Positions 16,852-25,231 of a DNA stretch of 64,000 bases are shown here, piece after piece (the stretch's first letter is position 1; every line of letters starts with the position of its first letter). The position numbers and the translations under genes were made by a program. The stretch is from Salinispora mooreana (lineage in GTDB: Bacteria; Actinomycetota; Actinomycetes; Mycobacteriales; Micromonosporaceae), in NCBI RefSeq assembly GCF_000379065.1, contig NZ_KB900614.1, forward strand, positions 828,107 through 892,106. The letters run 5' to 3'. Below the pieces are notes generated by a model. The model had not been told where the DNA came from. It was given only the letters and a program-made list of their open reading frames with translations, and did not search any database.

Positions 16852-19365
16852 TCAGTTGCGGTCGGGGGATTCGAGATCGTCCGACGGGTCGATCGGCCGA
16901 GGACTTGGTCCGTCCTCGGGCATTGATACTCGAGCGGCGGCGACCCGGCGTCCTCTCGCCGTGCCGGCCTGCAACTCCGCCATGATCCGGCGGGCTTCCT
17001 CCGGTGAGCGGGGAGTCGGGTCCGACGATGGTGACTGCCGACCACCCACGGCTGGCTGCCGCACCGTCGGTCCATCCACTGCCGGCCTGGGCCGCCGAGC
17101 CTCGGCGGTTGCCCCGTCTGGCCCGTTGTCGGAGCGAGACCCGCCGTGCGCGCCGGCTCCGGCCGCGCCCGCCGGTTCCCGCCTGGTCAGTTGTTCCTGC
17201 CCGGGCTCCCCAGCGACCCCAGCAGGCGGCATCGTCGCACCTACCCGCCTCCGCGGTCCCGACCCCGGGCGACGCCGGACCCGCCGCGGCAGCCCATCGA
17301 TCTCGCCGGCCACCTCGACAGGCGCCGGGCCGGCATCGACCACGGCCGACTCGCGGGCAGTCGGGACCGACGGGCGGTCGGCGAGCACCAACGGCTCCGA
17401 CCTGGTGGGGGGCCGACCCGGTGTCGCCCACCGGACCGCCGGAGACCCCAATCGCTCCTGCTCCCCGGGGGCCGGACCCGAGGGCAGCGGCTCCTCGGCG
17501 ACCAACTCGTCCGGGATGCGGACAACCGCGGTCAGTCCAGCCGACGTGGACCGACGCAGCCGAACTCCCACCCCGTGCCGGGCGGCCAGCCGGGCCACCA
17601 CGAAGAGCCCGAGCCGGTCGGTCCGGGTTGGGTCGAACTCGGGCGACGAGGCCAACAACGAGTTGGCGTCCGCCAACGCCTCGGTGCTCATACCGAGGCC
17701 CTGGTCGGTGATCTCGAAGATGTATCCGTCGTCCCTGCGCACCCCGGCGACCTGGACCCGGGTCCCCGGAGGCGAAAACCTGGTGGCGTTCTCAATCAAC
17801 TCGGCGAGCAGGTGGATGAGGTCACCAACGGTCCGGCCGACGAGGCCCGCCGACTGCACGCCGCCGATGTCAACCCGCTTGTACGCCTCAACCTCGGATA
17901 GCGCCCCCCGAACCAGGTCAACCATGGCGACCGGGTTGCGCCAGCCCCGGCTCGGAGCCGAGCCAGCCAGAATCACCAGGTCCTCCGCGTGCCGCCGCAG
18001 CCGGGCAGCAAGGTGGTCAACCTGGAAGAGATCAGCCAGTTCGTCCGGGTCCTCGGCGCGCCGTTCCATCCGGTCGAGCAGGGCGAGCTGGCGGTGCACC
18101 AACCCCTGACTACGCCGGGCGATGTTGAGGAAGACCTCGTTGAGGCCACGGCGCAGGTTTACCTCACCCTCGGCAGACCGGATGGCGGTCCGCCGCACCG
18201 CGGTGAAGGCGCGCCCCACCTCGCCGATCTCGTCCGTACCGAAATCGACCGAGGGCGCCTCCCGTTCCACGTCCACCGTCTCACCTTGACGCATCCGCGC
18301 CACCAGCTCGGGCAGCTGGCGTTCCGCCCGTTCGAGTACGGTGTGCAACCCAGCCAGCCGGCTCGCAAGGGAACGGCCGACCCGCACCGCCACCACCAGG
18401 GAGACCACGACTGCGATGAGGCCTAGCAACCCGGCGGACGCGAGCAGCAGAAAGACGCGTACGGCCAAGGGTTTCGACCGATCGGCCAAGCCATCGGCCT
18501 GGTCCAGCTCGTAGTCCCGCATCGCCTGCTGGACCGCGTTGTAGTCGGCCTGCCAGCTCGCAGCCACTACCGGCAGCCGATCGGCGGAGTTCTCGATCAG
18601 GAGTTCCTGCATCTGATCCAGACGGCGGAACTCCGCCTGCTCGGTCAACTGCTGGTACGCGCTACGTTCCGCCGCCGGTAGGTCGGCTACCGCCGAATCG
18701 GCGAGGAAGCGCTGGTTGATGATCGTCTGCACGAGCTTCCGCTGCTCGCCCTCGGCGAGGCTGCCCGAGACGATTGCCCCGGCCAGCACGGCATCGGCCT
18801 GACCGAGCAGTTCGCGGGAGTGACCGAGCGCGGTTACCGCCAACGCCTCCCGGTGTAGCTCGGGGTCCGGCAGTGCTGACAGCGCTTCGAAGGCCTGGAA
18901 CGCCGACGAGATCATTCCGCTGTAGAGATCAATGACGTCGGACCGGTCCGCCTCTCCCCGGTCGATCTGGCCACGCCCGGTCGACAACGCATCCAGGGCG
19001 ACGAGGAGGCGGTCCAACCGAACATCCAACAAGTCGCTGGTGGCGTCCCGAAGTGCATCGCCGGCGGCTCGACGACGCAGTTCGGCGATCACCTCGTCCG
19101 TATGCCTCCGTTGTGCATCGAGGCCAACATCGGCAGTCTCGGCGGCCAGGTACACGACCGAGAGGCGACGCTCGCGTTGCAGCTCGGCAACGACCGCCTC
19201 GCCGGGCCGCCCGAACTCATTGAGGAGGGTGTGAGCGGAGAGCAGGCTTTGCGCCGGCCCAAAGGTGAGCGTGGTGGCAAAGATCCAAAGTGCGACAAGC
19301 GCGGTCACCGGCGCCACAACCAGTGCGGTCAGCTTGGAGCGGATCGGCCAGTCGCGGGTGTTCAA
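16852..19365 (-). CDS. cvnA: Conservon sensor kinase-like protein (CvnA-like, NIT-HAMP-HATPase)
   Basis: An 837-residue membrane sensor. A helix at about residues 12-32, a large extracytoplasmic nitrate/nitrite-sensing-type helical domain (about 55-300) and a second helix (RVFLLLASAGLLGLIAVVVS) lead to a HAMP region and an ATPase domain (about 510-630) with N-box ELIENATRFSPPGT, G1 ITDQGLGMS and a later LGLFVVARL. No standard phospho-acceptor His box is visible, as in other CvnA proteins. The last 200 residues are Pro/Arg-rich and disordered. The only available start is TTG 19365: a TGA codon immediately precedes it in frame, and GAGG lies 7 nt upstream. Confidence 0.9.
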   Translation of the reverse strand: MNTRDWPIRSKLTALVVAPVTALVALWIFATTLTFGPAQSLLSAHTLLNEFGRPGEAVVAELQRERRLSVVYLAAETADVGLDAQRRHTDEVIAELRRRAAGDALRDATSDLLDVRLDRLLVALDALSTGRGQIDRGEADRSDVIDLYSGMISSAFQAFEALSALPDPELHREALAVTALGHSRELLGQADAVLAGAIVSGSLAEGEQRKLVQTIINQRFLADSAVADLPAAERSAYQQLTEQAEFRRLDQMQELLIENSADRLPVVAASWQADYNAVQQAMRDYELDQADGLADRSKPLAVRVFLLLASAGLLGLIAVVVSLVVAVRVGRSLASRLAGLHTVLERAERQLPELVARMRQGETVDVEREAPSVDFGTDEIGEVGRAFTAVRRTAIRSAEGEVNLRRGLNEVFLNIARRSQGLVHRQLALLDRMERRAEDPDELADLFQVDHLAARLRRHAEDLVILAGSAPSRGWRNPVAMVDLVRGALSEVEAYKRVDIGGVQSAGLVGRTVGDLIHLLAELIENATRFSPPGTRVQVAGVRRDDGYIFEITDQGLGMSTEALADANSLLASSPEFDPTRTDRLGLFVVARLAARHGVGVRLRRSTSAGLTAVVRIPDELVAEEPLPSGPAPGEQERLGSPAVRWATPGRPPTRSEPLVLADRPSVPTARESAVVDAGPAPVEVAGEIDGLPRRVRRRPGSGPRRRVGATMPPAGVAGEPGQEQLTRREPAGAAGAGAHGGSRSDNGPDGATAEARRPRPAVDGPTVRQPAVGGRQSPSSDPTPRSPEEARRIMAELQAGTARGRRVAAARVSMPEDGPSPRPIDPSDDLESPDRN

Positions 19366-19815
19366 TCAGGACCTCGTCCAGCTGGTCGGGGCTGCGGGGA
19401 CACCGGCGCACGCCGGACAGCACCCGCCGGAGCGCGCCCCACACAAAGTGCCGGGACGTCATCGACGGTCGCCTTGGGCAGAATACGGAATCTACGCCAA
19501 TTCCACTACCGCCCGTCGCCGTCACGAACACAGCGGATGGGTGCCGGTTGCCCGAGCAACGCAGCGACCTGCGTCCGCTCCGCCGCCAGCAGGAAGCACA
19601 GAGCCACGGCAGACCGCCCGGAGGGCTGCCCTCGATGCGACGACCTCCACGGGCTCTTCGTCCATTTTCCCCCTATATATAAATTTCTGACACTAAAACA
19701 ACCGATATGAGCGATTCATCTGTGCCGCGCCGAAAAGTGCGCTGGACCGGGATTGATGGGCTGCATCAGGTGGGAATACCCAAGGCAGCGGAGGAGCCAG
19801 GTTGAGGAGACGAGA
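19366..19815. other. 450-base intergenic region with an AT-rich island
   Basis: This region lies between the divergent conservon and a pair of hypothetical genes. Most of it is ordinary GC-rich sequence without a convincing gene. At 19670-19725 there is a strikingly AT-rich tract (CTATATATAAATTTC then ACACTAAAACAACCG) that could hold promoters for either direction. No repeat ends, tRNA or att-like duplication were seen. Confidence 0.5.
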
Positions 19816-20373
19816 ATGCGCCAGGACGAGCAGCAGGCCGACACTGAGCACCCGGAGGGCGCACCCTTCGCAGCCGCACCAGCGCGACCGAAGGGTGGTC
19901 AACCGACGACCGCCGACGACAGCGACCAGCGCGCTGCCGCGGACGGAGACCGAGACGATCGGCCCGAATTCCACCGGCCCGGCCCGGTCCCGAGCGCCCT
20001 CGGTGCGCCCTCGGTCGGCGGGGCGGTCGCCGCGTCCGCACTTGCCGGCGGGGAAGAGGAGGCTCCGGACGCGCGCGACGAGTCAACCCCCCGAGCCGGC
20101 GACGGTGCCGTTGACGTTGCGCGAGAAGGCTGGCGGGCGGATCCAACGGCCGAGTTCCGCGGTGGCCCGGGGTGGGTACAGCGCCGGGCCGAGCGGGCGT
20201 CGGCGGTTGCCGAGCCTCCCACCGCTGAAAGCCACCGCGAGCAGCGAGGGGACGGCGCGACCCGGACCGCCGGCGCTGCCGCGGAGCAACAGCCCGATGC
20301 GGGTGGCATGGCACCCGATGCACGGGGTAGGCGAGAAAGTAGCGCACATACGGACGGGAGGGCGACACCATGA
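19816..20373 (+). CDS. Disordered Ala/Glu/Asp/Arg-rich hypothetical protein
   Basis: A 185-residue hydrophilic protein with no hydrophobic core, rich in Ala, Gly, Pro, Asp, Glu and Arg, so probably intrinsically disordered. No domain was recognised. ATG 19816 is chosen because GAGGAG lies 6 nt before it; the frame is open further upstream. Its TGA overlaps the next ATG (ATGA at 20370), indicating a two-gene operon. Coding is supported by the ribosome site and the coupling rather than by any family match. Confidence 0.55.
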   Translation: MRQDEQQADTEHPEGAPFAAAPARPKGGQPTTADDSDQRAAADGDRDDRPEFHRPGPVPSALGAPSVGGAVAASALAGGEEEAPDARDESTPRAGDGAVDVAREGWRADPTAEFRGGPGWVQRRAERASAVAEPPTAESHREQRGDGATRTAGAAAEQQPDAGGMAPDARGRRESSAHTDGRATP

Positions 20374-20726
20374 CCGATCATGACCGGTACCGACCGTTGG
20401 AGGAGAGCGCTGAGGCAGCCGCGGCGGTCGAGGACGACACCGGCGTCCCCCAGCTGATCACCGGCGGGGGTGGCGACCGGAACACCCCCGCCTTCGCCGC
20501 CGCTGGGGAGCAGGCCGACGGCGGCGCGTCGACCGAGAACCTCCTTGGCGACCCGTACGGCGCCGGGGCCGGTGGGGACACCATCCGCACCGGAGCGGAG
20601 CAGCCGTGGGAGCCGGAGGATCTGGTGGCGGCGCGCGGTCAGGACCTGACACCGGAAAATGTTGAGCGGGCCCGCCGAGACCTGGTCGAGAAGGGCCGGG
20701 CCGCGATCGAACGTACGGTCCCCTGA
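20370..20726 (+). CDS. Small acidic hypothetical protein
   Basis: A 118-residue acidic protein with a low-complexity N-terminal two-thirds (Ala/Gly/Asp/Glu) and a more ordered C-terminus (PWEPEDLVAARGQDLTPENV, then RARRDLVEKGRAAIERTVP) that looks like a short helix motif. No known domain and no signal peptide. It overlaps the upstream gene by 4 nt and is followed by a terminator. Function unknown; it seems to be a lineage-type small protein. Confidence 0.65.
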   Translation: MTDHDRYRPLEESAEAAAAVEDDTGVPQLITGGGGDRNTPAFAAAGEQADGGASTENLLGDPYGAGAGGDTIRTGAEQPWEPEDLVAARGQDLTPENVERARRDLVEKGRAAIERTVP

Positions 20727-20741
20727 CCACATAGCCGCCGG

Positions 20742-20776
20742 GCCCCGGACCCGATCGCGCTGATCGGGCCCGGGGC
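20742..20776. terminator. Terminator hairpin between convergent genes
   Basis: A 15-bp stem with one mismatch: GCCCCGGACCCGATC (20742-20756), loop GCGCT, GATCGGGCCCGGGGC (20762-20776). It lies 15 nt after the + strand stop and 53 nt past the cellulase stop, so it can serve both strands. No long U-tract. Confidence 0.75.
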
Positions 20777-20829
20777 TCGGGGAACCCGCCGCCCACGCGC
20801 CTCACCACCCCAGCGGCTGGGTTCCACAA

Positions 20830-22605
20830 TCAGGACAGCGGCGGGTGGGCATTCTGCATGAGCTGCTGGAACTGCGCCGGGAACCAGGCACCGGAGATCG
20901 GCGCATCGGGCAGGGCCCCGGTGGGGTTGAAGCCGTTACGGGCGTTGCCCTCGTACGTCGGGTCACACATCCGGTCAAAGCCTTTGCCATCGTCGTTCGG
21001 AATCTCCTCGCTGGAGCCGTCTGACTCGCCCGGCGGCTTCACCCAGACGTAGGCATCGATGCCCGGTTCCGGCGCGGCCTGCGGCCGCTCGCCCAAACCC
21101 GCGCCAGACTGGTTGCACCAGTTTCCGGCGTGGACTCGTCGATCAACCCGACCGCCGTCGACATAGCTGTCGACATCGGTCATCGGCCCGGGGCCGGCTG
21201 GTCGGGCGCTGCCACCCCAGCCGTTGCGGGAGGTGTCGATCAACATTCCCACCTCCGAGTCGAAGCCCTTGACAACCAGTTCGTCCCGGAACGCCTGCGC
21301 AAACGACAGCTCGTCCACGTACTGGTTCCAGTCCACCCACGTGGATTGACGGATCGTCTGTCCGTTGACCGTGTCGGTGATCTGGAAGTAGGGCTCGCGC
21401 AGTGCCGAGTAGTTGGCGGTGTTGACGATGAAGCCATGCACGTCATCGACTGTGCTGTCAGAGGCCGTAGCGGCCTCCTTCAGAAGCAGGGCGACCGGGC
21501 TGAAGTTGGTGTCCCAGCCAATCCAGCCGTGGTGAGCGGCGTCCACGTAGTTGTAGACGTTGCTGATCGCACCCAACGTGGCCAGTGCGTAGCCGATGCC
21601 ATTGACGTAGGCACCATTCTGTTTGACGAGGTCACAGGTCGGAGTGGCACCCGGGTTGCTGCCGGTGTTGGCGTGCAGGTTCGGCAGTGAGTCGATCTCG
21701 ACTATGTTGATGATCCGGAGGTCCTGGTACGTCGGGTCACTCTGGATCGCCGCGATCGGGTCGATGAACTCTGCCTTGTAGCGGGGCAACTCGTCCGGTG
21801 CAAGTTCACCGTTCGAGGCAAGCGCAGCGCAGTCCCGACCGGGCAGGTTGTAGATAACGAACTGGATGTAGTCCGCCCCCTGGCTCAGCGCCTCATCCAG
21901 GTGGTCGCGTACGCCCATCGGACCGTTGGACTGACTGTCGTCGGTACCTTCGATCGCCGCGATCCGGTCGATCCAGACGGCGGTTGACGCGTTCGACACC
22001 CGGTCACCACCCGGCACCGACTCGGCCTTGGCCTTCCACTCCGGATTCACGTAGCCCACCGCGTTCAGGTACGGGTTGTCGGCTCGACCTCCGGGAGGTG
22101 GGGTGGTGGGAGGTGGGGTCGTCGGTGGTGCCGTGGTGGGAGGTGGGGTCGTTGGCGGTGCCGTGGTGGGGCCACCGCCGCCGATGCAGGCCACCCCGTT
22201 GAGGGTGAACGACGTCGGTGTGGGGTTACTGCCACTCCACGAGCCGTTGAAGCCGATCTCCACGGTGGCACCGCTGGCCACCGAACCGTTGTACGACTCG
22301 TTCTGCGCTGTGACGTTCTGCCCGGACTGGCCATACCGGGCCGACCAGCCGTGCACAACCTGCTGACTGCTGTTCGGGAAGGCGAAGCGAAGCGTCCAGC
22401 CGTCGAGCGCCTCCCCGGTGTTCTTGATACTGAGGGAGGCGGTGAAGCCACCGGGCCAGTCATTCGTGGTATAGGACACCTCACACTGAGTCGCGGCGTG
22501 GGCCATGGTGACCGGCAGGGTCACCAACCCACCCACGACCAGGACGCCCGCGCCGGCCAGCGCAAGGGACGGGCGCGGACCAGCGAGTCTTCTCCACACA
22601 TTCAT
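20830..22605 (-). CDS. Secreted GH6 cellulase (cellobiohydrolase type) with CBM2
   Basis: A 591-residue secreted enzyme hydrolysing beta-1,4-glucan. Signal peptide at residues 1-37 (basic start, hydrophobic run, AHA cleavage site). A CBM2 cellulose-binding domain spans about 40-137 (CEVSYTTNDWPGGFTASLSI to LNGVAC, with exposed Trp). A Thr/Pro linker with TTPPP repeats follows, then the GH6 catalytic domain from about 175. Key acids are in YNLPGRDC and in EIDSLPN, the usual catalytic pair region. The extended insertions and the C-terminal WVKPPGESDG segment suggest an exo-acting Cel6B/CbhA-type enzyme. A CebR-like box lies about 250 nt upstream. Confidence 0.93.
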   Translation of the reverse strand: MNVWRRLAGPRPSLALAGAGVLVVGGLVTLPVTMAHAATQCEVSYTTNDWPGGFTASLSIKNTGEALDGWTLRFAFPNSSQQVVHGWSARYGQSGQNVTAQNESYNGSVASGATVEIGFNGSWSGSNPTPTSFTLNGVACIGGGGPTTAPPTTPPPTTAPPTTPPPTTPPPGGRADNPYLNAVGYVNPEWKAKAESVPGGDRVSNASTAVWIDRIAAIEGTDDSQSNGPMGVRDHLDEALSQGADYIQFVIYNLPGRDCAALASNGELAPDELPRYKAEFIDPIAAIQSDPTYQDLRIINIVEIDSLPNLHANTGSNPGATPTCDLVKQNGAYVNGIGYALATLGAISNVYNYVDAAHHGWIGWDTNFSPVALLLKEAATASDSTVDDVHGFIVNTANYSALREPYFQITDTVNGQTIRQSTWVDWNQYVDELSFAQAFRDELVVKGFDSEVGMLIDTSRNGWGGSARPAGPGPMTDVDSYVDGGRVDRRVHAGNWCNQSGAGLGERPQAAPEPGIDAYVWVKPPGESDGSSEEIPNDDGKGFDRMCDPTYEGNARNGFNPTGALPDAPISGAWFPAQFQQLMQNAHPPLS

Positions 22606-22850
22606 GCCACAGATCTCCTTGGGCGAGACCGTTCCGCGGACGGCCCAGCCGACTGACCCGGTGGACGCCGCCGTGAGCAGCCACCGAGGCCAGCGGATAC
22701 TTCCGGACCGTCCTGGACGGGGTGGTGGTGGTCTGTGCAGACCTGCGATGCAGGTCGGTCAGACCGGCAGAATGATCGCCCGGCGAACCGGTTGCCCTCG
22801 ATACCCCTGCCGCTACACGGTGTTGGCTCCCACGTTCGTCGATTCTGACA

Positions 22851-22864
22851 TGGGAGCGCTTCCA
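22851..22864. promoter_or_regulatory. CebR-like operator
   Basis: TGGGAGCGCTTCCA matches the 14-bp palindrome TGGGAGCGCTCCCA recognised by the cellobiose-responsive LacI-family repressor CebR in streptomycetes at 13 of 14 positions. It lies 246-259 nt before the cellulase start, suggesting induction by cello-oligosaccharides. Confidence 0.65.
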
Positions 22865-23019
22865 TCGCAATCCTTCGACGGAACCGCACCGGGCACACCC
22901 CGGCCACCGGCTTGAGCCGCGACATGAGCGTCGCGACGCAGGAAAGGACTACACCCGCCAGCTAAGGCCGCAAGCCACCAACCCCTACATAACCCCTAAA
23001 GCGGGAAAGGCGAAATTTA

Positions 23020-23041
23020 CCCTTCATAAGTTGTGAAAGGG
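23020..23041. promoter_or_regulatory. Inverted repeat upstream of the repeat protein
   Basis: CCCTTCA (23020-23026) and TGAAAGGG (23034-23041) form an inverted repeat with one extra A. It sits about 65 nt before the ATG at 23108, in the likely promoter zone. It could be an operator or a short hairpin; no known site was matched. Confidence 0.3.
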
Positions 23042-23107
23042 ACTAACGTCTGCCCTAGCTCGGTTGTCGCCGAGTTCAGGACAACAGGGGATGGAGTGAC
23101 GCACGTT

Positions 23108-24499
23108 ATGGCAAAGAAGCTGCTCGGGAAGGTCGTGGCAGGTGCGGCCCTCGGCGGTGCCTCCCTGCTCGTGTGCGCACCGGGAATCGCGGTCGCGGAC
23201 GAGCACCACCGTAAAGATGAGGGCAAGGTCCTAGCCAAGCCACACGAGGTCAAGGCCGGCCACGAGGTCAAGCTGATCCAGTACTGCCCGACGCCCCAGG
23301 AGCACGCCTACGTCTGGTCGAAGGTGACCGGCAAGGTCAAGCTCAAGCCAGCGCACGACCGGGACGGCAAGGACTACGGGGACAGGGGCGGTCACGACTG
23401 GGACTACGGCCGCGACCATAAGGGCGGCTGGGACTACGGCCGCGACCACCGCGGCTACGACCACAAGAGCGACTGGGACTACGGCCGCGACTACCACGGC
23501 GGCTACGACCACAAGAGCGACTGGGACTACGGCCGCGACTACCACGGCGGCTACGACCACAAGAGCGACTGGGACTACGACCACAAGCACCACGACCACA
23601 AGCACCACGACCACAAGCACCACGACCACAAGGGCGACTACGACCACAAGCACCACGACCACAAGCACCACGACCACAAGGGCGACTACGACCACAAGCA
23701 CCACGACCACAAGCACCACGACCACAAGGGCGACTACGACCACAAGGACGGCTGGGACTCCGGCCGCGACTACGACCACAAGAGCGACTACGACCACAAG
23801 CGCCACGACTACAAGGGCGACTACGACCACAAGGACGGCTGGGACTCCGGCCGCGACTACGACCACAAGAGCCACGACTACAAGGGCGACTACGACCACA
23901 AGAGCGACTGGGACTCCGACAGCCGTAGCGACTGGGGCAGCGAGGGGGAAGGCCGGCGAGCCGGCCGCCCAGCATCCGCCGAGAAAACCCAGGGCGAGCA
24001 GGGAGGTCAGGCGGCTGGGCACCACGACAGCCGGAGCGGTTCTGAGCACGGCCAGGACGGGAAGGGCGGCCGTGACGGCTCGGACAGGACCGACGACCGG
24101 AGCGGCTGGCACGGCGACGACCGGAGCGGCGACGACCGGAGCGGCTGGCACGGCGACGACCGGAGCGGCGACGACCGGAGCGGCTGGCACGGCGACGACC
24201 GGAGCGGCGGGCACGGCGACGACCGAGACGGGGATCGCTGGGAGCACAAGCGGGACTACGTCTACTACGGCGAAGCCAAGGTGGACAAGCACGCCAAGCC
24301 GGGCACCTACAAGCTCAAGGGCTCGTGCGGCGAGGGCGAACTCGTTGTGCTCCCGCGGGGCGGGGTTGACGGCGGCGACGGCGGCATGAGCGCCGGCGCC
24401 AACCGGGGCCTGGCTGCCGGTGGGGCTGGCCTGCTCGGCGCGGCCACCCTGGGCGGTCTGGTGCTGCTGCGGCGTCGAACCGATGGTTCCCTGGTCTGA
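23108..24499 (+). CDS. Secreted, C-terminally anchored His/Asp/Lys-repeat protein
   Basis: A 463-residue protein. Signal peptide at residues 1-31 (MAKKLLGK start, AVA-D cleavage). Residues of about 35-80 form a small ordered region containing IQYCPTPQEHAYVWSKVTGK. Then comes a long array of YDHK, HHDHK, GDYDHK and DYGRDY units (about 97-275), a Gly/Arg/Gln spacer, and DDRSG/GWHG units (about 329-374). A second ordered segment follows (YVYYGEAKVDKHAKPGTYKL, GSCGEGELVV), then a hydrophobic C-terminal helix and RRR tail. There is no LPXTG. ATG 23108 gives the cleanest signal peptide; GTG 23096 is an alternative. It overlaps the sortase gene by 17 nt. The arrays are likely metal-binding; function unknown. 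Confidence 0.8.
   Translation: MAKKLLGKVVAGAALGGASLLVCAPGIAVADEHHRKDEGKVLAKPHEVKAGHEVKLIQYCPTPQEHAYVWSKVTGKVKLKPAHDRDGKDYGDRGGHDWDYGRDHKGGWDYGRDHRGYDHKSDWDYGRDYHGGYDHKSDWDYGRDYHGGYDHKSDWDYDHKHHDHKHHDHKHHDHKGDYDHKHHDHKHHDHKGDYDHKHHDHKHHDHKGDYDHKDGWDSGRDYDHKSDYDHKRHDYKGDYDHKDGWDSGRDYDHKSHDYKGDYDHKSDWDSDSRSDWGSEGEGRRAGRPASAEKTQGEQGGQAAGHHDSRSGSEHGQDGKGGRDGSDRTDDRSGWHGDDRSGDDRSGWHGDDRSGDDRSGWHGDDRSGGHGDDRDGDRWEHKRDYVYYGEAKVDKHAKPGTYKLKGSCGEGELVVLPRGGVDGGDGGMSAGANRGLAAGGAGLLGAATLGGLVLLRRRTDGSLV
23396..23925 (+). repeat. In-frame Asp-His-Lys repeat array
   Basis: Short in-frame units, mainly 15 nt (CACCACGACCACAAG, coding HHDHK) mixed with GGCGACTACGACCACAAG and GACTACGGCCGCGACTAC types. Units differ by whole codons, so slippage keeps the frame. 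Nearly every third base is C or G, and as a side effect the opposite strand is also open. Confidence 0.9.
24092..24230 (+). repeat. In-frame DDRSG/GWHG repeat array
   Basis: Repeats of GACGACCGGAGCGGC (DDRSG), alternating with TGGCACGGC (WHG), within the same protein, downstream of and distinct from the His-rich array. About seven DDRSG units are countable, the last ones diverging. Confidence 0.9.
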
Positions 24500-25175
24500 G
24501 GGGACGACGACCCGGGCCGGTGGCCGTCACGGACTCCCGTGGCGTGCCGCCGGCTCCATCGTCGTCGTCTTGCTCGCCTTGGCCGGCTTCGGCCTGCTCG
24601 GGGCGGCGTTTACGGAGAGTCCCACGGCCCGCCCCCCGCAGCCTCCCGCGCTGGCCGACTCTCCAGTCGGGGCAGTGGCCCCCGGCCCGGACGCCGCCCG
24701 GCCTGCCTCCTCCGGGCACCCCCGCTCCACTCCCAGCCAGATCGTCATCCCCAAAATCGGTGTCGACGCATCGGTCATGAAGGTCGGGACCAATCCGGAC
24801 GGGACAGTCGAGGTGCCCCCACTCGATCAGGCGCAGTTGGCCGGCTGGTACGAGCCGGGAGCGAGCCCGGGCGAAGTCGGTAACGCCGTGATTGTTGGAC
24901 ACGTCGACTCGGCAGAGCTCGGCCCCGCCGTCTTCTTCTCCCTCGGTGAGCTGCGACCGGGCGACACGGTTGGCGTGGTCCGGGAGGACGGCGAGCAGGT
25001 CGACTTCACCGTCGAGTCGGTGAAGTCCTATCCGAAGACCGACTTCCCGACCGAACTGGTCTACGGCTCCACGGACCAGATCGGACTACGGGTGGTGACC
25101 TGTGGTGGCATTTTCGACGAGGCGGCCGGCAGCTACCCGGACAACATCGTCGTGTTCGCCACCCAGGCCCCATAA
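24483..25175 (+). CDS. Class F sortase
   Basis: A 230-residue membrane-anchored transpeptidase. It has an N-terminal basic stretch, one helix (AAGSIVVVLLALAGFGLLGA) and a Pro-rich linker, then the sortase barrel: IVIPKIGVDASV, AGWYEPGASPGEVGNAVIVGH with the catalytic His in VGHVD, and the catalytic Cys in RVVTCGG; a C-terminal Arg is not obvious. Class F sortases of actinomycetes usually travel with a small secreted partner gene. Here the 17-nt overlap with the repeat protein implies coupling and that this is its partner, although that protein has no LPXTG signal. ATG 24483 is the earliest reasonable start; no strong ribosome site is visible. Confidence 0.88.
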   Translation: MVPWSEGTTTRAGGRHGLPWRAAGSIVVVLLALAGFGLLGAAFTESPTARPPQPPALADSPVGAVAPGPDAARPASSGHPRSTPSQIVIPKIGVDASVMKVGTNPDGTVEVPPLDQAQLAGWYEPGASPGEVGNAVIVGHVDSAELGPAVFFSLGELRPGDTVGVVREDGEQVDFTVESVKSYPKTDFPTELVYGSTDQIGLRVVTCGGIFDEAAGSYPDNIVVFATQAP

Positions 25176-25189
25176 CCCTGGGATCGGAG

Positions 25190-25220
25190 GTCCCGGCGGC
25201 CGAGGCCCGGCCGCCGGGAC
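25190..25220. terminator. Perfect bidirectional terminator hairpin
   Basis: GTCCCGGCGGCC (25190-25201), 7-nt loop, GGCCGCCGGGAC (25209-25220): an exact 12-bp stem midway between the convergent sortase and glutamate dehydrogenase genes. No U-run, as is usual in this high-GC genome. Confidence 0.85.
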
Positions 25221-25231
25221 ATTCCCACGGG

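Larger units (their letters stand above)
22606..23107. other. 502-base divergent regulatory region (cellulase / repeat protein)
   Basis: No gene is convincing here. It holds the CebR-like operator at 22851-22864, an inverted repeat at 23020-23041 and the ribosome-site region of the repeat protein (AGGGG at 23086-23090, GGAG at 23093-23096). AT content rises at about 22980-23045, consistent with promoters for the + strand gene. Confidence 0.5.

Noticed and set aside
19670..19725. Insertion-sequence end or attachment site at the AT-rich tract
   Set aside because: No terminal inverted repeats, direct duplication, tRNA or integrase nearby.
23396..24230. CRISPR-like repetitive DNA
   Set aside because: Units are 15-33 nt, contiguous, in frame and without unique spacers; this is protein-coding repetition.
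23231..24292. Long open frame on the minus strand across the repeat gene (Val/Ala-rich)
   Set aside because: It is a by-product of the codon-regular repeats on the plus strand, has no ribosome site or family resemblance, and the plus-strand protein has a signal peptide and a coherent layout.
24390..24499. LPXTG-type sorting signal at the end of the repeat protein
   Set aside because: Looked for and not found; the tail is SAGANRGLAAGGAG, a hydrophobic helix and RRR only.
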